Source of the DNA: Cucumis sativus
Lineage: Eukaryota > Streptophyta > Magnoliopsida > Cucurbitales > Cucurbitaceae
DNA length: 64,000 nt
Direction: 5' to 3'
Assembly: GCF_000004075.3 (NCBI RefSeq)
Contig: NC_026660.2
Location: 21,455,498 to 21,519,497, forward strand
The notes beneath the pieces were generated by a model that saw nothing but the letters and a program-made list of their open reading frames with translations, was not told where the DNA came from and did not search any database. Position 1 is the first letter of the stretch; each line of letters begins with the position of its first letter. Below are positions 36,501 through 48,200 of the stretch, one piece after another. The position numbers and the translations under genes were made by a program.

Positions 36501-38531
36501 AAATAGTTTATTTGAAAAGATCGTCGACCGTGAAAATGTCCAAAAAGATCTGAATACGAAAAAGGAAAACCTTATGAAAAACACATCGCCTGGAGAAGAG
36601 GGGTATATTATTCAAAAAATATAATTATGAAAGGTTGCTTGGAAGAGTTGAGGAAAAGGTTATAGGGTAAAACTAGGGTTATTATAACCATTGCCCCAAA
36701 CAGCACCCTAAGACGTTGGCAAAGACTAAAGGGTTTTCCATGGGCTTCAATGGTTTTGGGTTTGCCATAATTTGGGCTTGGGCTCATTCTTTCCTTTGGT
36801 CCAAATTTATATATGTCATGGGTTTGAATTGGATTAGGTCGGAGCAGTTTTAATTACTCAACCCTAATTTTCAAATGTGAGTTTTAGTTGTGATGACACG
36901 GCAGAACTTAGTTCATCAGTATATTTTATCGTTCAAATTAGTATCAAATAATTATTGAATTACGCACCAAGAGCTGATCCTAGTGATAAGTTTTGGTCGA
37001 AGTAAGGGAGATCGAAAATTTATTTTCAATTGAGATAACCTAAGCGGGGTTGATGGATTTGCAATGAAAATAATTTGCAAATGGGTTTGACAGAATTCAA
37101 TATCAACATAATCTAACTTGGGTCAAACCAAAATTTCTATATTCGATCATGTTTTTATCATTACTAAATTTCTAGGTTGTTTTCACCTAACCAAATCAAT
37201 TAGAAAAGTCAATTGAATTGTCTTTAAGTAAATAATTGATTCTAATTGATCCAATGAGAAGCATACAATATTCAAATTCGATCAAAGGCTTGTTAGGGAG
37301 AATAATTAGTTTTCACGCCCCTAACTAAATCTTTGTGCAAATCCAATTCTAGGTTAGATTGATCAACGCCTATAGCAAGCAAACTTAACCTATTGCTTCA
37401 ACAAAGCGGTGGTCAAGTAATATCCACACATCCGAAAACATGATATAAATCAATTAATAACCTAATTGAATTAACAAGCAAGCAAATGTAGTTCAAAAGT
37501 CATGAAATACATTGAAATAGGAGAAAATCTTAAACAACACAAACTGGAAAATAGTATCTTAGCTCATTCTCGACATGTTGAGCAATTTCGAGAAATTTGA
37601 ATGCATAAACATAATTGAAAATAGGAAAAAAAATAGAGAGAATTTGTGCAATTGACGACTATAAATGGTGGTGGTGGTCTGACCTAATCGACACAAATTT
37701 CTAATATAAATTTATTGTGGCACCATGGAGCTAATGGGATTTCGCATGAGACTTACAATTCGAAGCATTGCGAATAAGATCTTTATGTTTTATATCACCG
37801 CGAAGAAGGGAAAAGCCATATTGGCTTCTTTTCTTCCCCCATTTTCATTGGTTGATGTCATTTTACTCCATTTTGTTCAACTAGGCTCCAAAATAGTATT
37901 AACATTGAATTCTACCTCAAGTTGGTAAAAAACCTATAAAATAGCCAAATAAGAACCTATTAAGCAGAGTTAGATAGCACATTTCCGATGCTATCATTAA
38001 TAAGCCAAAATTTTCTATTCAACAATTAATATTTTATATTTTAGACCAACAAAAACATAACATAAATAAAACACCTATGGATGTTAGTTGATCATTAAGC
38101 TAAATTGATATAAGCCATGTCTTTGAACATGATTAGTAAACTCGTGCACCACCAAAGAATTGTTTATACAATTAACACATGAGAATATGAATTATTGACC
38201 CCTTTCGTCTTAGATCCTAAAACAATCACATAACATCCGTTTAATTAATTAACTGCAAGTTAGTTTTAAAAGTTGGAGAATGAGCACCTTACCATTTAAA
38301 TTGTGAAAATTTAGCAAAAAAGGACGGAAGAAACACGAATATTGAAGAAATATAATATTAAAACAAATAACATAAAATACACAAATAAACTAAAAGGAAA
38401 AAAAAAACTTAAACTATCCACCGTCTAAAAAAAATATTTGAAAATTTCACCTACAATTTGACAAACATAACGTAGAACATATGACACTAATGTAAATAGA
38501 ATGTAATGAAAGTGATACATGACATTTTTTC

Positions 38532-38643
38532 TAACCATAATCAACATCTATCAAATAATATTTTTTTATTACTACATAGAGATATGTTAACCATAATCAA
38601 CATCTATCAAATAATATTTTTTTATTACTACATAGAGATATAT
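38532..38643 (+). repeat. 56-bp tandem duplication
   Basis: A unit beginning TAACCATAATCAACATCTAT and ending near CATAGAGATAT occurs at 38532 and again at 38588, nearly identical. This is a recent local duplication in the ARPC1 upstream region. Confidence 0.9.
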
Positions 38644-38689
38644 TATATTTTTTTCGCTCGAGATTGCAATAATTTCACATAAAAGAATA

Positions 38690-38885
38690 TTGAAAAATTA
38701 TCAAAACCAATAAATTTGACAAAATATTTATATTATATAGCAAAATTTTTAAATTCTATTACTAATAGACAATAATAACTATGATTCTATAAGTGATATT
38801 GCCACTATGTCTAATCTATTTGTGGTAATTATTGATAGATTTTAAAATTTTGTTTCATCGGCAAATATTTTAATTTATTTTGATA
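38690..38885. repeat. MITE-like GATAGA / TAGCAAAATTTT repeat
   Basis: The left arm carries ATAGCAAAATTTTTAAATTC and TAATAGACA. The right arm carries ATTGATAGATTTTAAAATTT. The arms are imperfectly inverted. Related phrases occur near 6200-6290 and 50395-50470. The family looks like short AT-rich elements I associate with cucurbit genomes. Confidence 0.35.
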
Positions 38886-39015
38886 TTTGAAAAGAAGTTT
38901 AAGAAGGAATATTATGTAAAATTAGTAACAACTGACAAAAGGTTTTAACTAATTAACAAATTTATGTGGGTGCAGAGAGAATATTTCTTAACACACACGC
39001 CTGCTAGTTTTCGCC

Positions 39016-39054
39016 ATGGTCGCCTTCTCATTTGGATCGCATTCGTATTTTTGA
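39016..39054 (+). promoter_or_regulatory. Candidate uORF in ARPC1 5' leader (12 codons)
   Basis: An ATG in the strong context GCCATGG opens a 12-codon frame ending in TGA at 39052-39054, about 150 bases before the ARPC1 ATG. It matters only if the transcript starts upstream of 39016, which the sequence suggests but does not prove. Confidence 0.4.
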
Positions 39055-39205
39055 GATCTCTGTCTCCGTTGTAATTCTCAACCACTTTTTCCACTTTCAC
39101 CTTCAAAATCCATACCAATTGCGATACATAACCACCGAGTACCTTGAATTTCGAGCCGTCGTTGATTTCTTAGCATTTTCGATACTCTACGGGAGCTGGG
39201 AAATA

Positions 39206-42200
39206 ATGACAGCCATTGCAGTTCATCAGTTCGCTCACTGCATCACTTGCCATGCTTGGAGCCCTGACCACTCTAGTAATCAACCCTTTTACTTTTACTT
39301 GCCTCTGTAATTTCATCTTTCTGTTCTGTTCGAGAGAAAGTGAATGGAAATGTCGACTTTTCTGTATTTCATTTGCCCTTATATCTTTCTGTTATGTTTT
39401 CTGAGCAATCGAAGAGATTTTAATGATATCAATTCAACTTCAGCGATCTAGATTTAGCTTGCTTTATTGAAAAATGACGGGATGAACACTGGGTTAGGTT
39501 ACTTGGCTTCAACCTCCACCCGGTTTAAAATACAATAACCAATATGTCTTATGAGGTAGATCATGGTGTTGATTAGCTTCATCAGACCTGGTTATCATCA
39601 GATCGGCTGCTAGGTTTTGCCAATACTCATCGTTTTGTTTAATGGGGAAACAAAACCATTTCATTGATTGATGAAATAGATTTCTCCATTGTGACATGAG
39701 GATACTTAAGCTGTCATTGCAAAAAGGAGAAGATAATTTTCTCCAATATAGGCTGTACCGACAATTAAACAATACTCTGCATTGTCTAATTGTCTAATAA
39801 TGCTAAAGATGATGATATACAATCTATGTTTAGGCTCTTCATTTTACTCCGCTCGTGCTAATGCTTTTTTTATATGCTTTATAGTGGTTGCATTTTGTCC
39901 TAACAACAATGAAGTTCACATTTACAAATCATTACAAGACAACTGGGAGAGAGTACATGTTCTTCAGAAGGTACCATTTAAATTTACTGTTTCATATCTA
40001 GTTTATGAGAAAAATAAAATATGAAACCTATGGTCACTGCATATATCTGTTCACGGGCGATGCTTTTCTGTTTTCATTTCAGTCGTTTGTAGTGAAAGCT
40101 TTCTAATGAAGACATGTTGTTAATGTGTAGCAATTTATGCATCTTTTCTGTGTCAGCATGATCAGCTTATCTCTGGAATAGATTGGAGTGTTAGGTCAAA
40201 CAGAATTGTGACTGCATCTCATGATCGGAATTCGTAAGTTTTATTTCATATTCATGTTTTTTGGTCCAGTTTTTTTTTGTATGTTCATCAGTTTTATTTT
40301 CTTTTAGCATTTCTCCCCTCCAGTTATCACTACCCCCTCCCTTCCCCCATCCCCATTAAGTCATTTTGAAAATTTTACTTGTTTAAATGGACTATGTTGG
40401 CCTACTATTCTTTTTTCTTCCTAGATATGTTTGGAACCTCGAAGGATCGGAATGGGTACCAACTCTTGTCATTCTTAGATTAAACCGTGCTGCACTCTGT
40501 GTTCAGTGGAGTCCAAAAGGTAGTGCAAGATTTCCTGTCCTGCTTTTACTCATCACCTATGATGTTCATGTTATCCTAAAATTTTCATATTTTGTAAGAT
40601 TCATCTCAAAAGTTACATGTCTTTGAACACCATTTCCTATCATAAAAGAAAGAAGGGATCATCCTTAAATTTCGTGATCAGCTTAGTCGTTTGTATTGTA
40701 AACTCTAATTTTTGGCCAATGCTCCAGTTAATTTTTTTCTCACAGTATTTGGGAATATTTGAATTCAGTCATCAAAGTTTACTGCGAGAGTGGATATATA
40801 TTAAATTTGTTTTCACCCATCAACTTAAGCTTTTGACAATCAATGATCTGAAATCATTCTAAAGAAGGTGGTTTGGGGAGTCAATCTTGTATTTGAACCC
40901 TTGCAATGTTATTTCATCCTCAATTAATATTGATTTCTTGTTGGGTCTTCTACGTATTTCAAGTCCACAAGTGAGGGAAGAATATTAGAATGAATATAAT
41001 ATTAAATTTACCTCCACCCATTAGCTTAAATTTTTGGGATAATCGGTGATTTAACATTTACCAATTTAAATGATTTATCTTAATTATGAATGCAAAATTG
41101 GGTAGACCTGACATTGATGAACATGAACTGAAGCTCAGAGTTTACCTATTTCTTGTGAATAACTTGGATCATGAAAGTCCTTTGTCTATCACTTATTTTC
41201 TTGCATCGAGGATTTGTGAACACCTTTTAAGTTCTTACATAATCTATTGTCACTCATAAATCATAACTTTTTGTATAAGTCATTCATAAATCATAATATG
41301 CCAAAGAAAATACTATTTAATCAAATTTGAGTTTCACCTTTTTCACACTCAAATGCTTGATTTGTTCTTTTTCCCCAGAAAACAAGTTCGCTGTTGGAAG
41401 TGGGGCAAAAACTGTTTGCATATGCTACTATGAACAAGAGAACAATTGGTATGGCTCTTCTTTCTTTTTGTTTAAGTCATTGGGCCAATTGTTTTTTATT
41501 TTGCATGAAGACGGAAAATGATGTTATTGCTATTAGGTCTTATATAATTGAAGTTTTTTTTAAAAGAGCTTTGACCTAACGAGAAGTGTCATTCCAATCA
41601 CTAGTCCTATGCTTGTAAAATTTGGAGTTTGGTTAAGCTATCGATTGAGTGTGATCTATTCCTTAGTTTTCTTTTGATGGTTCTATATGGCAGGAAAAAA
41701 CCGAAGTGCTTTGCTATTAGCTCTCTCAAATTGTGCTATTTGTGACCAGTGGCTTGTTTTTGTGCATTTGTTCATTATATACACGTTATAAGCCATTTAA
41801 CTGTATTCCATGCTTGATCAAATCTTAATAGACTGAACCATTTGTCCATATCAATTTGCATACATATGTGGAGGAATGACAGCAATATTCAGTTGATACA
41901 GTTGATGATTTCTATTTTTACTGTATCATTCTTTTCCTTTGACCTAGGCAGGCAGGGGTGCCTATTTGGTGAACTGCTCTTTGTGTTGATTTTATTCGTT
42001 TATGTCTATATATCTGTTTTTCCCTTTTCTTATTGGTTCACTATTATGCTTATGCATTAGCTTTGAATTGGCATGTTTGTGGTTTCCTTCCACAGGTGGG
42101 TCAGTAAACTTATCAGGAAACGACATGATTCTTCTGTGACAAATGTCGCTTGGCATCCGAATAATGTCAGTTTTATCCTTCAATCCACTATTATTATGAA

Positions 42201-45200
42201 TTAATATGGGTATAATATAATGTTTAGGCTTGTTAGATGATCTCCAATTAAACATTTTCAGTGCTTGCTTGTAATTTTGTTTTGCGGAGCCAAATTATTG
42301 TTGTGTTCTTTGCTATGACTTTTTGTTTAAATTTTATTCACAGCTGCTTCTTGCAACAACCTCAACGGATGGAAAATGTCGAATCTTTTCCACCTTCATT
42401 AAAGGCGTTGACACAAAGTATGTAGAGAATAGTTTAGACTGCAGTCATGTCATGAAATATTATAGGATTGATTTGGAAGTTACTGATGCTTAACTGCACT
42501 TTCACAGGGATTCAAAAGCAGGCACATTTTCGGATTCAAAATTTGGAGAGGTTTGATATTTAATCTTTTATTTGGCTGTGAATAATTTTTCTTGTGCTTG
42601 AAAGGGTAGAATGCTTGAATTTTTTATAAAACAATTGCTTTTTTCTGAGCCATGGTTACCATTAATCAAAATTGAAAATGAACTTATGATACTTCCTGGT
42701 TTAACTATTTCCTTCACATTGTGCTTTCTGATTGTTATCCTTTAATTTAAATTTAAATGCTTTGAAATTTCCCCTTGAAAAATAAATGCTTTGCTACTTC
42801 TCTCTCTCTTTTGACAAGCATAGTGCATATTATTTATAAGTAATTTCTTTTGGTGAGTTAGTTAATTGTTCAGCTTGATCTCTCATTCTCTTGGGCATTT
42901 GGCGTGAAGTGGTCTGCAAGTGGGAATACCTTAGCTTATGCAGGTCAGAAGTACCTCCTTTCTGCAAATTATTTACATAAACAGCCTTATAAGTTATAGC
43001 CACAGCATGTGAAATAGCTCAAGTTTGAACTTCACTCGTTTATTAAATTTATTTATGTACATTTTTTCTGCCCACAACTGTAACTGGAAAAGTTCATTGG
43101 TTAACTTACTATAGGCTATAACTTGTTAGTTAAGAATTGAAATTATGAAACTTTACTCAGTTTTTTACTTACCTTTTATTGTGGCGTTGAAAACAATTTT
43201 TAGGATTCAACGGGAGCCTTATTGGATATGATCCATTTTAGATGGTAATTTGTTTGTTTTCTACTGATGTGCCTTCTTATTTAAATGCCGCAGGTCACAA
43301 TTCCATGATTTACTTCGTAGATGAAGTTGGTCCTTCTCCTCTAGCCCAGAGTGTTGCATTCCGAGATTTGCCTCTTCGTGATGTGGGTCAGCATCCATTT
43401 TTCTTTACTCTTTGAGTAATTCTTATCACTATTTAGTTGCAATATACTATTTCGCTTTCTAATCTTGAATTTTTTTGGATCGATATAACACTCTTTCAGA
43501 TACTATTTGTTTCTGAGAGAATGGTTATAGGTGTAGGATTTGATTGCCATCCAATGGCTTTTGCTGCTGATGAAAGAGGGATCTGGTTAGCTAAGCCTTA
43601 AATTAATCATCTTATCTTTAGATATTGTAATATTTTGAGGAACGTTTAAAGTGATTTATCTGTATCCCCTCCAACCCACCACAACTAGGAGCTTTGTAAG
43701 ATTTCTTGGAGAGAAGAAAACGGCGTCAGGTTCAAAATACGGATCCCAGGTATTGCATCACTTAAAGTTCCTGTCAGTTAAACAATTATTTTACCGACTT
43801 AAGTTAAGCTTATATCGTGCTAAGTTTATGCATTTGTAAATTTATGCATCACTTAATGCTTATATATTTTATGCATCCTTTAGTTAGGCTTACAGATGAC
43901 CTGATCTAATTGAGTCTTTGCTTGTTTAATTATGCCACCCTGGCTGAATGCTCAGATCCCACTACCCCCTTCCGGGCCATGCGGGGCTCAGAGTGAATGG
44001 ACTCAGCTTGACTGTTTCATGTTGGTTTTTCCAGTCATTTTAAATAATATACATAAATTTTGTAAATTTCAATTTCATATGAATTTCATACAGAGTATCA
44101 AATGAAAATAGTGAATTAAACTGTATTGAGATTGAGTTAGGTAGTTATATTTTGATCAGCCACCCAGCAAAGAAATTTAAAAACTATAAATTTTGGAAAC
44201 TGGACAAGAGAGCGATAAGAAGAACGTTACTGAAAATGTTTTTTCTCGCCTTAGTCAAATGGTATTAACAATGATTTGGTGATGACTTCAAAAAAGAATG
44301 GTTTGGTAAATGAATTTATGTTAAATTCGTGAGTACAAGTATTTCATAAATGAGTTTTGTTAGGAAGGTTAAGGCCCGTCAATTTAACTATGATCAATCG
44401 TATGATAAATTAATCTGTTTCATTGATCACATCTAATCTCAATTAAACATTTTACCTCTCTGGATAAAGCCGATTTTTCATTCGTGAATAAGTTTCTGTG
44501 GATAGGATATCTTATATAGGGTCGTACTGTTCCCGTATTCAATCGAATCTGAAAATACACATTCCTTAGTTTATGAGGGTTGCAGAGAAAATTGTTAGTT
44601 CAGTAGAAGTAAGCATTGTAAAATAGTAGTACAATATTTCCATTGCTGGAAGTTAATATTCCAGCTGCAGGTACAACTAGGAAATGAATAAGCAGTCGTT
44701 CAAAGCTAAGTAGGTGTTTGATGATGTCTTCAAGTGTTTTTTATGGCTGTTGTCCACTTTTCCACTACCTAATATATTTAGATATCTGGTTTTACAAGCA
44801 TGCTGATTTTGTGATGTGCCTTTTTTGTTTATCAGTTTTCAGAAGCATTTGGAAAGTTATATGGTCAACCGAGGCAAGGTGTTGGCAATGATTCAGTTGA
44901 ATCTTCAAGATTGCGCGGATGCGTCCACGAGAATTGCATAAAGTACGTAGTTTTTTAACATCTCTTCTATTGCTTCTACTTGGTTAATTCTTGTGAATCT
45001 GTTAGGATTCTAACAATAAAACACAAAATATCCTAACCAAATGGCTAAACAGAGGCAGCACTCTGTAAATCTTTATTTATGTATAAGCCAAAACACATTC
45101 AACAGTAGTAGATATGAAAAATAAAGGAAAAACAACATGGAAAACTTACCCAGCTCCTTTGTACGGGGCTGGATACCCTCAGGCTACAGCAGCCTTTACT

Positions 45201-48200
45201 CTCCTTGAAATAACCAAAAAAGACCTAGCCTCCCCTACCCCAACATTACATATTTATACCTCTCTCTCTCATCCCTCCTGGTGGGCCCCACCTGCACGAT
45301 CCTCTCCCATTATTCTCTCATCATCGGTTGCTAAGGAATTTCCCTTTCTACCCTTCCTTTTATAGGTATAGATAATAGGAGGTCTTACAATACCCCTCAG
45401 TTCTAAGTCCACCTTGTCCTCAAGGTGAAACGTGGGAAATTGCTGATTCATATGTTAAACTGACTCCCAAGTGGCTTCACTATCTGCTAATCCCTTCCAT
45501 TTCACGAGCCATTCATTAGCTCCCAGATCTGTATTCCAGCGTATGCCTAGCACTGTTTCTGGATACAATTGCAATTCGAAGTCTTCAGTTAGGCTGGGAT
45601 GTTGAAGTTGTACCTCTTGCCGCTCGCCAAGTTTCAATTTCAGTTGGGAGATGTGGAAGACGTTATGGATATGAGCTTCTGGTGGTAACTGGAGTCGGTA
45701 TGCTACTTCTCCAATCCCTTCTATTATGGTATACGGTCCATAATATTTGGGTGCCAGCTTCTCAAATTTCTTTCGGGCGAGAGATCGTTGCCTGTAGGGT
45801 CTTAGCTTCAAGTAAACCTTATCTCCCACCTTAAACTTCAATTCTCTCCTTTTCAGATCAGCCATTTTTTTCATTCTATTCTGAGCTGTATACAAGTGTT
45901 CCTTCAAGGCGTTGAGTGCCAAGTCTCTCTCCTGTAATAGAGTTTCGACTTCGTTGTTAGGGGTCTTCTTATGTCAGTAGGATAACAGAGGAGGAGGAGG
46001 TCTGCCATATACTGCTTGGAATGAAGTTGTTTTGGTGGAGGCGTGGAACGATGTGTTATACCATAATTCTGCCCAGGGAATGAACTTGTCCCATTTGTGA
46101 GGTTGTTCATTACAAAAACATCTCAGATAAGTTTCCAAACATCTATTCACTCTTTCAGTTTGTTCATCTGTTTGGGGATGGAAGGCTGTACTCCTCTTGA
46201 AGTTTGTATGCATGGTTCTGAATAATTCCCTCCAAAAGTTACTAAGGAAAACCTTTTCACGATCCGAGATGATGAATTTAGGAATTCCATGTTTTCTGAC
46301 AACCCTGTCAATGAATACACCAGCCACTTGCTTTGCAGAAAAAGGGTGTTTCAAGGTTATAAACTAGGAGTATTTACTCAACCGGTCTACTACCGCCATT
46401 ATAACATTAACTCCTCCGGCCAAAGGTAACCCTTCTATAAAGTCCATAGACCAATCTTCCAAAAGCAGATCAGGAATTGGAATGGGCTGTAACACGCCTG
46501 CAGGTTTGGTGGCCTCAAATTTATTCCTTTGGCATGTGTCACATGTTTCTACATATTTCTTCACCTCTTCCTTCATTCCCTGCCAGTACAATTCTCCACT
46601 CATTCTCTTATAAGTCCTTAAAAATCCTGAATGACTGCCCAAGATGGAATCATGGAAAGTGTGTAACAAGGTGGGGATGAGAGAGGAAGTCTTCAATAGA
46701 ACTACTCTTCCTTTGTAAAACAATCTTCCCCCTCTCCATTGGTACTTCGCGTGTTTCCCTGTATCTCTCTTCAATTCTGTTATGATCTTCTGAAGTTCAT
46801 CATCCTTTTCTACCTCTTTAATGACTACTTCCATATCAACAATTCCAGTGGTCGTTATCGTGTTCAGTTCCACAAGTGGTTCCATCCTTGAAAGGGCATT
46901 GGCAGCCTTATTTTGAAGTCCCGGTTGGTAGAGAATTTCAAAATCATACCCTAACAATTTTGTTAGCCATTTCTGAAACTTGGCTGCACTTCCCTCTGTT
47001 CCAACAAAAATTTCAAGGCCTTCTGGTCTGAAATAATGGTGAATTTTCTCCCCAAAAGATAGTGTCTCCATTTTTGTACTGGTAGCACCACAACCATAAG
47101 CTCCCTTTCATATATAGATTTCAATTGAGCCCTTGGGGATAGTTTTTGGCTAAAGAAACCAATCGGATGTCCATTTTGGGAGATCACGGCTCCTAAACCA
47201 ACTCCACATGCGTCAGTTTCGATGGTGAAAGGAAGAGACCAATCTGGTAGAGTCAATACTGGAATAGTAGTCATTGCTCTCTTCAACCTCTCGAAGGCTA
47301 CCGAAGCTTCTTCATCCCATTTAAATGCGTTTTTCTGTAACAGCCTGGTTAGGGGTGCTGTAATCTCTCCATATCCTTTTACAAATCTCCGATAATACCC
47401 AGTCAGGCCTAGGAATCCTCTGAGTTCAGTTACCCCTTTCGGTTGAGGCCAATTTACCATACTTTGGATTTTATCACTATCTGCCTCCACTCCTTTCTTA
47501 GATATTTGATGACCCAGGTATTGAATTTGAGAATGTGCTATGACACATTTCTTTTTGTTGGCAAAGAGTTGGTTGTCTCTCAGAACCGCAAAGACCATTC
47601 CCAAATGTTTTTCATGCTCTACAATGTCGGTACTATAGACGAGTATATCATCAAAGAAAACTAACACACATCGTCTTAGGAAGGTGGTAGGTGCATTAGT
47701 GAGGCCGAAAGGCATTACCAAGAATTCGTAATGTCCCTCGTGGGTACGAAATTCAATCTTCTCAATATCTTCTCCCCTCATTCAATTCATTCTGATCTGA
47801 TGGTACCCTGATTTCAGATCCAACTTCGAGAAAATTGTTGCCCCATTCAATTCATCCAATAACTCTTCAATGACGGGTATAGGGAATTTTATCAGAAATG
47901 GTCACTTGATTGAGCTTCCTTTAATCTACACAGAATTTCCATCCTCCATCTTTTTTCTTAACCAATATAACCGGATTTGAGTAGGGACTATGGCTTGGCC
48001 TAATTATTCTAGCTTGTAACATTTCAGCTACCAGTTTTTCAATTTCCTCTTTCTGTATATGTCCATATTTATAAGGCCTCACGTTGATGGGTCTCTGCTC
48101 TGGTAATGTCAGAATATGATGATCAACTTCCTTTTTGGATGGCAGGTCCTTTGGTGTCTCGAAAATATCAGCATAGTACCTTAGCAAGGATTGTATCATG

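Larger units (their letters stand above)
35445..39205. other. Intergenic spacer
   Basis: AT-rich sequence between divergent genes. It contains the 34-bp tandem duplication at 36433-36500, the 56-bp tandem duplication at 38532-38643, a GATAGA/TATAGCAAAATTTT repeat (38690-38885), and the probable ARPC1 5' leader from about 38990. No protein gene is supported. Confidence 0.6.

Noticed and set aside
36640..36700. Telomere-like ACTAGGGTT / ACCCTAA words
   Set aside because: Single isolated occurrences, not tandem, so chance or a plant promoter telo-box at most.
43940..44030. GC-rich patch in ARPC1 intron 12 as a tRNA or organelle insert
   Set aside because: No A/B boxes, cloverleaf, or recognisable plastid sequence.
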